Assembly (NCBI RefSeq): GCF_902702935.1
Contig: NZ_LR738855.1
Span: 2,387,020 to 2,451,019, forward strand
From: Corynebacterium rouxii
Lineage (GTDB): Bacteria; Actinomycetota; Actinomycetes; Mycobacteriales; Mycobacteriaceae
Direction: 5' to 3'
DNA length: 64,000 nucleotides
Shown piece by piece: positions 54,802 through 63,982 of this stretch. A program made the translations under genes and the position numbers. Numbering within the stretch: the first letter of the stretch is position 1; every line of letters starts with the position of its first letter. Below the pieces are notes generated by a model that searched no databases, was not told where the DNA came from, and saw nothing but the letters and a program-made list of their open reading frames with translations.

Positions 54802-54829
54802 GGCCCCCGCTGAAAGGCGGGGGCCTTTT
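54802..54829 (+). terminator. Terminator of murJ
   Basis: GGCCCCCGC/GCGGGGGCC stem with a 6-base loop and TTTT. Confidence 0.88.
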
Positions 54830-54926
54830 GCATGTAGCACACCCAATACATTGTGAAGCTAAAACTCGAAGGCCTCCCATGCTCCGTCCACTATGTTGTC
54901 CAAGCACATGACTCATAACAGGGGGA

Positions 54927-55535
54927 TTGATCATGGTGGGAGGGATAGCCGACCCCTGCGTCGGCATAGTGGAACACGCCAGTTACAGCGACGACCAGTT
55001 GGTCACGCTCTATCTTGAAGGCGATAGCCAAGCGTTTCACGAGATCACACGCCGCCACTATAAAAAGCTGTGGTGGCTTGCTAAAAAGTACACGCAATCA
55101 GCAACGGATGCTGACGACATCATGCAGGAATCCTTGCTGAAAGCCAGCCACAGCCTGCACCGGTATCGTCGTGACGCGGCGCTGAGCACGTGGCTCTACA
55201 AGCTTGTTGCCAACACCGCCTACGACTATGTTCACCGCCGTCGTGAACGCAACTTCATCTTTGTCGACGACTACCACGAAGCCGCCATCGCCAGCGGCCA
55301 CCCCAGCTCCCACGATCCCCTCGACGCCCACGAAACAACCATGTCCGTCTCCCGCGCCGTTCAGCAATTAGCACCCGATCAGCGCACCGCCATTGAGCTT
55401 GTCGACTTCATGGGTTACGACATCAACCTCGCCGCGGCGATCACGGGGGTCAAACCTGGCACTATTAAATCGCGGCGGGCACGGGCGAAAACCCAGCTGC
55501 AGGCCATGCTGGAGCCACTTATGACGGACAGCTAG
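54927..55535 (+). CDS. sigM: ECF sigma factor SigM
   Basis: A 202-residue extracytoplasmic-function sigma factor. Region 2 is seen in DADDIMQESLLKASHSLHRYRRDAALSTWLYKLVANTAYDYVHRRR (several segments). Region 4 is in LAPDQRTAIELVDFMGYD and GVKPGTIKSRRARAKTQL. The locus in front of trxBA is that of sigM in corynebacteria, where it serves the disulfide-stress response. No anti-sigma gene follows. The open frame starts at 54927; ATG at 54933 after GGGGGA is a likely alternative. Confidence 0.9.
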   Translation: MIMVGGIADPCVGIVEHASYSDDQLVTLYLEGDSQAFHEITRRHYKKLWWLAKKYTQSATDADDIMQESLLKASHSLHRYRRDAALSTWLYKLVANTAYDYVHRRRERNFIFVDDYHEAAIASGHPSSHDPLDAHETTMSVSRAVQQLAPDQRTAIELVDFMGYDINLAAAITGVKPGTIKSRRARAKTQLQAMLEPLMTDS

Positions 55536-55573
55536 GCAACGCAGCGCATATCAGTGCGCTCTGCCTCACATAT

Positions 55574-55600
55574 GGAATGAATCCCACCAAGCAGGCGTTG
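55574..55600 (+). promoter_or_regulatory. SigM/SigH-type promoter of trxB
   Basis: GGAAT (55574-55578), 17 bp, CGTTG (55596-55600), resembling ECF stress promoters of the GGAA...GTT type, 73 bp before trxB. Confidence 0.5.
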
Positions 55601-55672
55601 TGCTCATCAAACAGCGACTACTGATTACACTGTGGTCATATATCAACACCGACAAAAGGGAGTACCACATCC

Positions 55673-56617
55673 ATGACTGACACCACCGCTGGAACAATCC
55701 ACGACGTTGCCATTATCGGATCAGGCCCAGCCGGCTACACCGCAGCGCTTTATGCAGCTCGCGCCGAACTTAAGCCCATTGTGTTCGAGGGCATCGAATA
55801 CGGTGGTTCGCTGATGACCACCACCGAGGTAGAAAACTTCCCAGGTTTCCCCGACGGCATCATGGGTCCTGAGCTCATGCAGAATATGCGCGAGCAGGCT
55901 GAGAGGTTCGGTGCTGATCTGCGCATGGAGCTGGTGACCAAGGTTGAACTGGAAGGCGATATAAAAAAGATCTGGGTGGATGATCAGGAGTTCCAGGCTC
56001 GCGCCGTCATCTTGGCCACGGGTTCTGCACCGCGTTATCTCGGCGTGGAAGGGGAGCAGACTTTGTTGGGTCGCGGTGTGTCGGCATGTGCAACCTGTGA
56101 TGGGTTCTTCTTCCGTGACCACCACATTGCTGTGATTGGCGGCGGCGACTCTGCGATGGAGGAGGCGGACTTCTTGACCAAGTTCGGCTCTAAGGTGTCG
56201 ATTGTTCACCGTCGTGACGAGTTCCGCGCCTCGGCCATTATGTTGGAGCGCGCGAAGAACAATCCAAAGATTGAGTTTGTTACGAATAAAACAGTGTCGA
56301 AGGTTTTGGGAGATACCACTGTTAGTGGTCTTGAGCTTACTGACACCGTCACCGGCGAGACTTCAGTTCTCGACGCCACCGCCATGTTCGTTGCTATTGG
56401 ACACGATCCACGTTCGGCAATGTTCCGCGATGTTGTCACCACCGATGCCGCTGGTTACGTCGTAGTGGAACACCCCAGCACCAAGACAAATGTGCCAGGT
56501 GTGTTCGCCGTCGGTGACCTCGTGGACAACCACTACCAGCAGGCAATCACTGCGGCTGGTTCCGGTTGCCGCGGAGCCATCGACGCCGAACACTACCTGG
56601 CAGCACTGAATTCTTAA
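55673..56617 (+). CDS. trxB: Thioredoxin reductase
   Basis: A 314-residue FAD enzyme that reduces thioredoxin with NADPH. The FAD-binding motif is [16 protein letters not shown]. The redox disulfide is CATCDGFFF (about residue 139). The NADPH motif is [10 protein letters not shown], and the C-terminal FAD contact is [27 protein letters not shown] precedes the ATG. It is followed by trxA after 14 bp, and an ECF-type promoter is seen in front. Confidence 0.97.
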   Translation: MTDTTAGTIHDVAIIGSGPAGYTAALYAARAELKPIVFEGIEYGGSLMTTTEVENFPGFPDGIMGPELMQNMREQAERFGADLRMELVTKVELEGDIKKIWVDDQEFQARAVILATGSAPRYLGVEGEQTLLGRGVSACATCDGFFFRDHHIAVIGGGDSAMEEADFLTKFGSKVSIVHRRDEFRASAIMLERAKNNPKIEFVTNKTVSKVLGDTTVSGLELTDTVTGETSVLDATAMFVAIGHDPRSAMFRDVVTTDAAGYVVVEHPSTKTNVPGVFAVGDLVDNHYQQAITAAGSGCRGAIDAEHYLAALNS

Positions 56618-56631
56618 AGGAGCATTTACTC

Positions 56632-56955
56632 ATGTCAAACGCTATTGCTTTAACCCAGGACACGTTCAAGAGCACTGTTATTGACTCGGATAAGCCAGTG
56701 TTGGTTGATTTTTGGGCAGAGTGGTGCGGGCCGTGCAAGAAGCTCGGTCCTATCATCGACGAGATCGCGGAAGAGCTTGGCGACGAAGTCGTGGTAGCCA
56801 AGGTTGACGTTGATGCGGAACGCAATCTCGGTGCAATGTTCCAGATCATGTCTATTCCCACGGTTTTGATCTTCAAGGACGGCCAGAAGGTTTCCGAATT
56901 CGTGGGAGTTCGTCCGAAATCTGAAATCGTGGCAAAGCTGCGTTCTTTTCTATGA
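56632..56955 (+). CDS. trxA: Thioredoxin
   Basis: A 107-residue thioredoxin with active site FWAEWCGPCKKL and the cis-Pro in MSIPTVLIFKDGQ. It receives electrons from TrxB and reduces protein disulfides. ATG at 56632 is preceded by AAAGGAG at 9 bp. It is co-transcribed with trxB. Confidence 0.97.
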   Translation: MSNAIALTQDTFKSTVIDSDKPVLVDFWAEWCGPCKKLGPIIDEIAEELGDEVVVAKVDVDAERNLGAMFQIMSIPTVLIFKDGQKVSEFVGVRPKSEIVAKLRSFL

Positions 56956-57002
56956 CTGCTAAACTTTCCTAAGTTATGCATTTAGCGAAGGAAAGGAGCA
57001 GT

Positions 57003-58184
57003 GTGTCTGGCACGTTGAGAGTCGGCGACCGTAGCCCACGCATCGCCGAAGTCAGAACTGCACTGACGCGACTTGGTTTGCTTGAGGGAACCACCAAGAA
57101 CCTCGAGCAAACCAAAAGTGATACTTTCACCGATAGCGAAACTCTGTTTGATGAGGACCTAGCGCTGACGCTACAGGGATTCCAGCAGGCTCGTGGCATT
57201 ATTGCCAGCGGTGAGATCAACGAGATCACGTTGAAGCTCCTACGCGAAGCTTCCTATAGCCTCGGTGCACGTGTGTTGAGTTTTGAGCCCAACAACATTT
57301 TCGTGGGCGATGATGTTGTTCAGCTGCAACATCAGCTCCAAGAGCTGGGTTTTTACACTGATCGTGTCGATGGCCGCTTCGGCGAGCTGACGTACGCGTC
57401 GCTAGTAAACTACCAGCTCAACTACGGCCTTAACCCCGATGGCATCTGTGGCCCAGAAACCATCCGTGCGTTCGGTCGCCTAGGCCGCCGTATCACGGGT
57501 GGTTCACCGCACGCTCTGCGAGAGCGCGAGCGTGTTCGTGATGCCGGCCCAATGCTCGCCGGTAAGCGTGTGGTCATCGACCCAGGCTTTGGCGGAGCGG
57601 ATAAGGGCCAGGTTGTTCGTGGTCCTTATGGCGACATCACGGAAGAAGAGATCATTTGGGATCTAGCGGGCCGTATCGAGGGCCGCATGATTGCCGCTGG
57701 TATGGAAACTATCGTGTCGCGTCCGCGCCAGGATAGTCCTTCGCTGAAAGATCGCGCAGACATTGCCAATGCTTTTGGTGCTGATGTGATGATCTCCTTG
57801 CAGTGCGATAAGTACCCGAATGATAAGGCCAATGGCGTTGCTAGCTTCTATTTCGGTTCTGAGATGGGTTCTAGTTCCCTGACGGGCGAGATGTTGTCTG
57901 GCTTTATTCAGCGCGAAATTTCCGCACGCACGGATCTGGTTAACTGCGGTAATCATGGTCGCACATGGGATCTGCTCCGCATTACAGAGATGCCTACTGT
58001 GGAGGTTGTGCTGGGCTATCTGACCAACCCTCACGACGTGGCTATTTTGACCGATCCTGAGCAGCGTGACGCTATCGCGGAAGCCATTGTGGTTGCTGTT
58101 AAGCGCCTTTATTTGCTTGACGACGATGACCAACCCACGGGCACGTATCGTTTCTCTGAGATGCTAGAGCAAGGCTTACTGTAG
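57003..58184 (+). CDS. cwlM: CwlM-type protein with degenerate amidase domain
   Basis: A 393-residue protein with no signal peptide. Two peptidoglycan-binding-like repeats (about 1-75 and 90-165) precede an Amidase_3 fold (190-375). Zinc and catalytic positions are altered: the DPGHGG His is Phe (DPGFGG, residue 196), the SLHxN His is Gln (SLQCD, about 267), and the Glu before LGF is Val (VEVVLGY). A cytoplasmic pseudo-amidase fits mycobacterial CwlM, which stimulates MurA when phosphorylated. The GTG start at 57003 has GGAG 4 bp upstream; an open ATG at 56976 would add nine residues. Confidence 0.88.
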   Translation: MSGTLRVGDRSPRIAEVRTALTRLGLLEGTTKNLEQTKSDTFTDSETLFDEDLALTLQGFQQARGIIASGEINEITLKLLREASYSLGARVLSFEPNNIFVGDDVVQLQHQLQELGFYTDRVDGRFGELTYASLVNYQLNYGLNPDGICGPETIRAFGRLGRRITGGSPHALRERERVRDAGPMLAGKRVVIDPGFGGADKGQVVRGPYGDITEEEIIWDLAGRIEGRMIAAGMETIVSRPRQDSPSLKDRADIANAFGADVMISLQCDKYPNDKANGVASFYFGSEMGSSSLTGEMLSGFIQREISARTDLVNCGNHGRTWDLLRITEMPTVEVVLGYLTNPHDVAILTDPEQRDAIAEAIVVAVKRLYLLDDDDQPTGTYRFSEMLEQGLL

Positions 58185-58205
58185 CCCCGCACAGTACATA
58201 GCAAA

Positions 58206-58233
58206 GGGAGCCTCTCCTAGGAGGCTCCCTTTT
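58206..58233. terminator. Terminator between convergent cwlM and parB
   Basis: GGGAGCCTC/GAGGCTCCC with a 6-base loop and TTTT on the plus strand; the minus strand has a shorter T run. Confidence 0.85.
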
Positions 58234-58241
58234 AGTATGCT

Positions 58242-59342
58242 TTAGTGTTCGCCGCCTAAAAGGCCCATGATGCGTTCGAAGTCTTCACGGCCTCCGAATT
58301 CCACCACGATTTTGCCTTTGCGTTTGCCCATGCTGACGGACACTTTGGTGTCGAGGTCATCGGCGAGGCGATCAGCTGCGTGGGTAAGAAACTCCGGTGT
58401 TGGTGTTTTCTCACGCTTTTTCGGTGCGGTTTTCTCACCACGGTTGAGCAGGGTGACGGCTTCTTCGGTGGCGCGTACCGATAGCCCTTCGGCGATGATT
58501 CGCTGTGCTAGTTCCGCTTGGGTATCTTCGCCGGCTTTCACACCGAGTAGTGCACGGGCGTGGCCTGCGGAAAGAACTCCGGCGGCGACTTTGCGTTGCA
58601 CGTCGATAGGCAGCCCGAGCAGGCGGATCATGTTGGTGATTACTGGCCGTGAGCGCCCGAGACGATCGGCGAGCTCGTTTTGGGTGACGCCGAACTCTTC
58701 AAGCAGCTGCTGGTAGGCTGCTGCCTCTTCGAGGGGGTTGAGTTGGACGCGGTGGATGTTTTCCAGCAGGGCGTCGCGCAGCATGTCGGAGTCGTCGGTT
58801 TGTCGCACGATTGCTGGAATCGTGGGCAGACCGGCTTTCGACGATGCCCGCCAGCGGCGTTCACCCATGATGATCTCGTAACGCTCATCGGGGGCGTCTT
58901 TGACCCTACGCACAACGATGGGCTGCAGGAGTCCAAATTCCTTAATGGAGTGGACGAGCTCGGAGAGATCATCTTCATCGAAGACACTGCGTGGGTTTTT
59001 CTCATTGGGTACGAGCATGCCCACGGGAATCTCACGGTAGGTGGCGCCGAACTCTTCGAGTTGTTCTTGGGAGCGTCGTTCGCGGACGGCGCTTTCTTCC
59101 CGCTCGTGGCTTTCTACAACATCAGCCAAGATGGGGTTAATGTTTCCACCACTGCGGTGCCGTTTGGGTGCCGGTTTGGGGGCTTCTGGCTTCTTCTTTT
59201 CCCCAGGTTTGGGAGTAGTGGTGGGGCCACCAAAGACTACGTCTGCGGCGGTGTCACCGATGCGGGAGCCAGCAGAAGGGCTGCTAGTAATCAGTGAGGC
59301 AAGGCCGCGCCCTAGTCCACCTTTGCGAGTTTCTTGAGCCAT
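58242..59342 (-). CDS. parB: Chromosome partitioning protein ParB
   Basis: A 366-residue CTP-dependent clamp that loads at parS. The N-terminal domain has [20 protein letters not shown] and the nucleotide motif GERRWRA. The helix-turn-helix is [26 protein letters not shown]. The dimerisation domain is at the C-terminus. Residues 1-75 hold a basic, Pro/Lys-rich linker starting [12 protein letters not shown], which contacts ParA. It is separated from parA by 6 bp, forming an operon. Six target sites lie within this window. Confidence 0.96.
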   Translation of the reverse strand: MAQETRKGGLGRGLASLITSSPSAGSRIGDTAADVVFGGPTTTPKPGEKKKPEAPKPAPKRHRSGGNINPILADVVESHEREESAVRERRSQEQLEEFGATYREIPVGMLVPNEKNPRSVFDEDDLSELVHSIKEFGLLQPIVVRRVKDAPDERYEIIMGERRWRASSKAGLPTIPAIVRQTDDSDMLRDALLENIHRVQLNPLEEAAAYQQLLEEFGVTQNELADRLGRSRPVITNMIRLLGLPIDVQRKVAAGVLSAGHARALLGVKAGEDTQAELAQRIIAEGLSVRATEEAVTLLNRGEKTAPKKREKTPTPEFLTHAADRLADDLDTKVSVSMGKRKGKIVVEFGGREDFERIMGLLGGEH

Positions 59343-59348
59343 AAAGCA

Positions 59349-60365
59349 TTACTCCTTCGATGTTTCTAGGTTGATCACGTCAGCAACGTCCGGTTGGTCA
59401 CCTTCGCCGTCTTGAGCATCGAGCTGTTCCTGGAGGCGTCGCGCCGATTCCGGAGACATTCCGACTGCACCCGATGCCCCAATAGGGAGGTAGTCGCCGC
59501 GCTGAGCTAGCTCGCGAGCGGCGTCAAGGTAGGCCATAGCGCCCCGAGAACCTGGATCATAGTCCAATACCGTCTGGCCGTAGCCTGGCGCCTCAGACAC
59601 CTTCACAGAGCGTGGAATCTTGGTGCGCAGTACCACGTCGCCGAAGTGCCCACGCACTTCCTCGGTAACCTGTTCCGACAGCTTTGTTCGGCCATCATAC
59701 ATGGTGAGCAAAATGGCGGATATGTGTAAGTTTTGGTTGAGGTGCTGTCGAATCATGCCAATGTTGTTGAGCAGCTGCCCCACACCTTCGAGTGCGTAGT
59801 ATTCGCACTGGATAGGGATGAGGACCTCGTCTACTGCGGTCATGGCGTTGATGGTCAGTAGACCGAGCGATGGTGGGCAGTCAATAAAGACGTAGTCAAA
59901 GCCGTGTTCTTTGATGAAGTCATCGTGGAGCGCGTCGGCGAGACGATACTCGCGGCGCACGAGACTCACCAGCTCAATTTCCGCGCCCGCTAGGTCGATG
60001 GTGGCGGGGATACAGAAGAGGTTTTCCGAGGCAGTGGACTGCTGGAGCGCTTCTTCTGCCGTGCATTCACCGATGAGCATCTCGTAGCTTGATAGGGTGC
60101 CCGCGCGGTGATCCGCCCCCAATGCGGTGGAGGCGTTGCCCTGTGGGTCAAGGTCTACGACGAGGACTTTTAGTCCTCCAAGAGCCAGCCCCGCCGCCAA
60201 GTTTACCGAGGATGTGGTTTTTCCTACGCCGCCTTTTTGGTTGGCAACCGTTAGGCGACGGGTGCGCTCTGGACGCGGCAGGTGAAGAGTGTTCGGCGTC
60301 ATCACCTGGGCTGCTCGCCGTGCCGCCGCAGCAATCGGGGTGTCGTCCCAGCTCTGGTCGTCCAT
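59349..60365 (-). CDS. parA: Chromosome partitioning ATPase ParA
   Basis: A 338-residue deviant Walker-A ATPase. The P-loop is NQKGGVGKTTSSVNLA (about residue 45), VVDLDPQGNAS carries the switch Asp, and YVFIDCPPSLGLL Walker B. It drives movement of ParB-parS complexes to the poles. The N-terminal 40 residues are a corynebacterial extension; the ATG at 60365 is the first in frame with a plausible ribosome site (GAAGGGACGC). Confidence 0.96.
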   Translation of the reverse strand: MDDQSWDDTPIAAAARRAAQVMTPNTLHLPRPERTRRLTVANQKGGVGKTTSSVNLAAGLALGGLKVLVVDLDPQGNASTALGADHRAGTLSSYEMLIGECTAEEALQQSTASENLFCIPATIDLAGAEIELVSLVRREYRLADALHDDFIKEHGFDYVFIDCPPSLGLLTINAMTAVDEVLIPIQCEYYALEGVGQLLNNIGMIRQHLNQNLHISAILLTMYDGRTKLSEQVTEEVRGHFGDVVLRTKIPRSVKVSEAPGYGQTVLDYDPGSRGAMAYLDAARELAQRGDYLPIGASGAVGMSPESARRLQEQLDAQDGEGDQPDVADVINLETSKE

Positions 60366-60482
60366 GCGTCCCTTCTCAGACTATTCAAGGGGTCCTTTTC
60401 GGTCTTTATATAAGTAAAGAGCCCCACAGTGTGTACGTTTCTACCTTAGTGCGTGTACCGCACTCGGTTCCACATGCGGTTG

Positions 60483-61118
60483 CTAGCGCACCTTACGAAT
60501 GGAAATCAGTGTGGTGGGCTCGTCCAAAACCTCACCGACACTAAAGATTTTCACTTTTCCGCCACCAGCTTTCCAGATCATTTTTTCGTCACGTTCGAGC
60601 TCCTCATGAACAGAGGATCCCTTCATGGCGATCATTTTTCCGCCGAGACGAACGAGAGGAAGTGACCACCCGGCAAGTTTCCCGAGAGGCGCAACCGCCC
60701 TAGATGTTGCGACGTCGACAAGCCCGAGCTGCTCGCGCACCGCTTTTTCCTCGGCGCGTCCACGAATAACGGTGACATTGTCGAGTTCAAGTTTTTCCTT
60801 CACTTCACAGAGGAATGCCGAGCGCTTAAGAAGCGGCTCAATCAAAGTGATGGTGAGGTCTGGGCGGGCGATAGCTAGGGGAATGCCTGGCAGCCCGGCA
60901 CCGGAGCCGATATCGGCAACGCGAATGTTTTCATCCATAGCCTCGCCGATCACCGCACAGTTAAGGAGGTGGCGTGACCATAGCTTGGGAACCTCACGTG
61001 GGCCAATGAAGCCACGTGTGGAGCCGTCGGTAGCCAAAAGCTCATGATAGACATACGCCTTATCGACGTTTTCTCCGAACACCTGGCTCGCTATCGACTC
61101 AATTTCTTCATGTTTCAC
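60483..61118 (-). CDS. rsmG: 16S rRNA 7-methylguanosine methyltransferase
   Basis: A 211-residue SAM-dependent methylase (GidB) that modifies G527 of 16S rRNA. The SAM motif is VADIGSGAGLPGIPLAIARP; LWSRHLLNCAVI and VATSRAVAPLGKLAGW are conserved. The start is GTG at 61118, which lies inside a parS site (61111-61126), so codons 1-3 are dictated by the ParB-binding sequence. The conserved order yidC-rsmG-parA-parB supports the call. Confidence 0.95.
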   Translation of the reverse strand: MKHEEIESIASQVFGENVDKAYVYHELLATDGSTRGFIGPREVPKLWSRHLLNCAVIGEAMDENIRVADIGSGAGLPGIPLAIARPDLTITLIEPLLKRSAFLCEVKEKLELDNVTVIRGRAEEKAVREQLGLVDVATSRAVAPLGKLAGWSLPLVRLGGKMIAMKGSSVHEELERDEKMIWKAGGGKVKIFSVGEVLDEPTTLISIRKVR

Positions 61119-61126
61119 GTGAAACC
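61111..61126. promoter_or_regulatory. parS: parS site at the start of rsmG
   Basis: TGTTTCACGTGAAACC, 15 of 16 matching, the parS nearest to the origin in this window. Confidence 0.92.
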
Positions 61127-61225
61127 ATCCCTTTTCCTACGGTGTATCCCCACACTACTCACGCGTGTTCATATACTTCGCAATAACGCTAGCACGAGCA
61201 CCCAACACCTACCCCCAGCAGCACA

Positions 61226-61257
61226 AAGCCGCCCCCGGATAAACTGGAAGGCGGCTT
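61226..61257 (-). terminator. Hairpin after yidC
   Basis: AAGCCGCC/GGCGGCTT stem with a 16-base spacer, 21 bp past the yidC stop; only a short T run follows on the minus strand. Confidence 0.6.
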
Positions 61258-61277
61258 AATAAGCAGGAGATTAGCTG

Positions 61278-62231
61278 TTACTTCTTTTTCTTCTTACCCT
61301 GCTGCGGACGCTGACCTGGGCGAGGGGCAGTAGCACGCTTGGCAGCTTTCTTAGCCTCAATCTCAGCAGCTTCCTCTGCGTCGATCTTGTCAAAGATCCA
61401 ACGCTGCTGGAAGAACGTCCAGATGTTATTCGACACCATGTAGAACAACAGGCCGAGGTGCCACAGCACACCAGTGAACAAAATAGTCAACGGCATGAAC
61501 CACAACATCATGCGGTTCATCATGTCCATCTGCATCTGCATCTGATCATTCGCCGGTGGCTTCTGCAAGCCAGACTCGCGACGAGCCTTCTGACGGTCCA
61601 CAGACAACCGAGCGTTGAAGTGTGTAGCCAGCACAATGATCACAATAAGTGGTGCTGCCACCAGCGCAATATCAGTGCGGGTGAAGTCGACCGGCTGGAA
61701 TGCTTCATACATTCCCTTCGGCATGGAAATAAACGCCGACAGTGGCACACCAAACAAGCGGGCATCCAAGAAGGACTGCACATCGGCAGCACTAAAGATG
61801 TAGTTAGCGGTTTCGCGGTTAACCTCTGGACTCAGGCCCAGCTGACCCGTACCCGTACCGGTACGGTTAAACGAACGCAGCACGTGGAACAGGCCAATAA
61901 ACACTGGCATCTGAACCAAAACCGGCAAGCAACCGGCAATGGGGTTAACTCCCATTTCTTTTTGCAGCTTGCGGGTTTCTTCCATCAGCTTCTGCTGATC
62001 ATTGGGATATTTTTTACGGATCTCCTGCATCAACGGCTGCAGTTCCTGCATCTTGCGCATGGAACGCATCTGGTTGAGCATCGGCTTGACCAACAAAGCT
62101 CGGATGGTGAAGGTCAGCAACACGATGGCCAGGACCCATGACAGGCCAGAACCTGGGTCAAGCACAAAGCTCACAACTTTATGCCAGAACCACAAGATGG
62201 CCGAGATTGGCCAATAAATGAAGTTGAGCAC
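61278..62231 (-). CDS. yidC: Membrane protein insertase YidC
   Basis: A 317-residue insertase with five membrane helices and a basic C-terminal tail (RPGQRPQQGKKKKK) that contacts the ribosome. The conserved core has MRSMRKMQELQPLMQEIRKK on the cytoplasmic loop and NPIAGCLPVLVQMPVFIGLFH with the helix proline. No lipobox is present, as usual in actinobacteria. It follows yidD by 6 bp. Confidence 0.96.
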   Translation of the reverse strand: MLNFIYWPISAILWFWHKVVSFVLDPGSGLSWVLAIVLLTFTIRALLVKPMLNQMRSMRKMQELQPLMQEIRKKYPNDQQKLMEETRKLQKEMGVNPIAGCLPVLVQMPVFIGLFHVLRSFNRTGTGTGQLGLSPEVNRETANYIFSAADVQSFLDARLFGVPLSAFISMPKGMYEAFQPVDFTRTDIALVAAPLIVIIVLATHFNARLSVDRQKARRESGLQKPPANDQMQMQMDMMNRMMLWFMPLTILFTGVLWHLGLLFYMVSNNIWTFFQQRWIFDKIDAEEAAEIEAKKAAKRATAPRPGQRPQQGKKKKK

Positions 62232-62237
62232 TGTGAG

Positions 62238-62564
62238 TCAGAACTCCTTGGTGGTCGAAGTGGTACGTGGAACCTCAGATCGCCGTACCGGCACAGGATC
62301 GTAGCCGCCGGGATGCCATGGTCCGCACTTGGCAAGTCGCACAACCGTCAACACCAGACCTTTCACAGCCCCATGGCGTGAAAAAGCCCCCAGCGCATAT
62401 GCACTGCAGGTTGGGTCGAAACGACAGGTGGAACCCATTTTAAGGGGTGATAAGTACTTTTGGTAGAACCGCACCGAATCAAACAACGCGCGACTGACCA
62501 GCCCGTGCGGGCGCGTAACCGCGCTATCACTTGCGGCTGAGCTTGTCGAGTGCTGCCTGCACAT
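62238..62564 (-). CDS. yidD: Membrane protein insertion efficiency factor YidD
   Basis: A 108-residue protein with the signature YQKYLSPLKMGSTCRFDPTC and CGPWHPGGYDPVP. It aids membrane insertion with YidC. The open frame overlaps the end of rnpA by 38 bp; the first about 25 residues do not match the family, but no other standard start codon is near, so the overlap is probably real. Confidence 0.93.
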   Translation of the reverse strand: MCRQHSTSSAASDSAVTRPHGLVSRALFDSVRFYQKYLSPLKMGSTCRFDPTCSAYALGAFSRHGAVKGLVLTVVRLAKCGPWHPGGYDPVPVRRSEVPRTTSTTKEF

Positions 62565-62883
62565 CTGCCCGCAACTCCTCAGAACTTGCTGTTGCCGCCG
62601 GCGGTAACGCCCTCACAACAACATGGGATGACGCCGGGAACTGATCTTTCATAGCGATTACTACATGCCTTAACTGCCGAGAAACCCTATGACGCGTCAC
62701 AGCATTTCCAACAGCCTTGGACACAACGAGACCGAACCGCGGACCGCCAACCGTAGCCAGCTCACCAGCAGTTGCCTCAGCGTAAAAATGAAGAACGACG
62801 GTACTCCTTCCAGCACGCTTGCCCTTCCGAATCGTTGCACGGAACTGTTCGGAATTGCTGAGCTTGTGCTGTGAAGGTAGCAC
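62527..62883 (-). CDS. rnpA: Ribonuclease P protein component
   Basis: A 118-residue basic protein that assists the RNase P RNA in tRNA 5' maturation. GPRFGLVVSKAVGNAVTRHR and VSRQLRHVV carry the RNR-type motif of the family. The start is GTG at 62883. It lies 31 bp after rpmH, with a hairpin overlapping the rpmH stop. Confidence 0.95.
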   Translation of the reverse strand: MLPSQHKLSNSEQFRATIRKGKRAGRSTVVLHFYAEATAGELATVGGPRFGLVVSKAVGNAVTRHRVSRQLRHVVIAMKDQFPASSHVVVRALPPAATASSEELRADVQAALDKLSRK

Positions 62884-62902
62884 CGTCGTTCTTTTCGAGC
62901 TT

Positions 62903-62934
62903 GTAAGAGTGACCTTAAGCGGTCAAGCTCTTAC
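62903..62934 (-). promoter_or_regulatory. Hairpin between rpmH and rnpA
   Basis: GTAAGAG/CTCTTAC and TGACC/GGTCA form an interrupted stem across the rpmH stop codon, without a T run. It may reduce rnpA expression relative to rpmH or mark a processing point. Confidence 0.45.
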
Positions 62935-63058
62935 GACCCTTGTTACGACGTGCAGCCACGATTGCGCGACCGGCACGGGTACGCATACGGATACGGAAGC
63001 CGTGCTTACGTGCGCGACGACGGTTGTTCGGCTGGAACGTCCGCTTACCCTTAGCCAC
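62915..63058 (-). CDS. rpmH: Ribosomal protein L34
   Basis: A 47-residue, very basic protein with the L34 signature [20 protein letters not shown] and end GRKSLTA. The start is GTG at 63058 with GAGGAG 8 bp upstream. It is the first gene of the minus-strand rpmH-rnpA-yidD-yidC cluster next to the origin. Confidence 0.97.
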   Translation of the reverse strand: MAKGKRTFQPNNRRRARKHGFRIRMRTRAGRAIVAARRNKGRKSLTA

Positions 63059-63590
63059 GGTGAACACTCCTCTAAGTTGTTACAAGGCAACATCGCCACC
63101 GAATATCGGCCGCGGTATCACCCTTGATTTGGATGATTATCAAAACATAGAGAGTCACACGCCGCGCTAGTCATAGTCTCACTAGCGATGAAAGTCTTGA
63201 TCTCAACAGCGTCACACCGATGAACACGATGTGTGTGCTGAGTCCCTTCGTTCCTGGCGGCACTCTCGTTAAAGCACTTGCGATTGACGTATATGGTACG
63301 CCCGTTGCAGTGACAGACAACGAATAGAGTACGTGAGTTTGCCCCACTTCAACAAATCGACACACCAATAAGTCACACTTACCCCTGTAATCGCAAATAT
63401 GTAATTTCACCTTTGGTTTTCTTCACGTTGGCCGGTCACGGGTAGCAAAATGACAAAAATCGATGTTTTTCGCAGTCAGCACATCATGCCCAGCCACCCC
63501 CACACCCCACGTAGCATTTTTCACAAGTTGGACACCGAAAAAGACAACCGAGTAACACTACCTGTGAGAAAAAATCACATACTGTGAAAA
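63059..63590. other. Intergenic region between rpmH and the DnaA-box cluster
   Basis: About 530 bp without a convincing gene. It should contain the rpmH promoter. An open frame of 79 codons on the minus strand (63171-63410) lacks a ribosome site and protein-like composition. Confidence 0.5.
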
Positions 63591-63960
63591 ACCGTACCTG
63601 TGGATAACTTTTTTATTTTTCCACCGGTTTTTCCACAAAAATTACATTCCCGCAGGTAGTGGCATGTTTTTTGGGAATAAAATTTTATCCACAGTGTGAA
63701 AAATAAAATGTGGATAACTTTTCACAGTGAGTCGACGTGGATTTTTTCCACAGCTGTGGAAAACTCTGTGGAATACGCGGTCAAAGCCGCAAACCAGTTG
63801 TGGAAAGTTCAGTGGAGTTCCGGTGGACGTCTTGTGGAAATTACAAGAATTTATCCACCGCGGATTTTCACTCCGCATCCCCGCGCTATGCGGAGATTGT
63901 TCTGCGAATGCAATCTCTTTATAGCTGCCACGGCTGGCGCACATCGTCATCAATCATTCG
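63591..63960. other. oriC: Replication origin (oriC) with DnaA boxes
   Basis: Three perfect DnaA boxes TTATCCACA occur at 63599-63607 (minus), 63685-63693 (plus) and 63709-63717 (minus). A near match TTATCCACC is at 63851-63859, with many TTTTCCACA-like variants between 63628 and 63840. AT-rich stretches around 63605-63720 could serve as the unwinding element. It lies directly before dnaA. Confidence 0.9.
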
Positions 63961-63982
63961 CTTGACCTTATAAGGAAGTACA

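Noticed and set aside
63171..63410. 79-codon open frame between rpmH and oriC
   Set aside because: No ribosome site or protein-like features; it lies in the usual non-coding origin flank.
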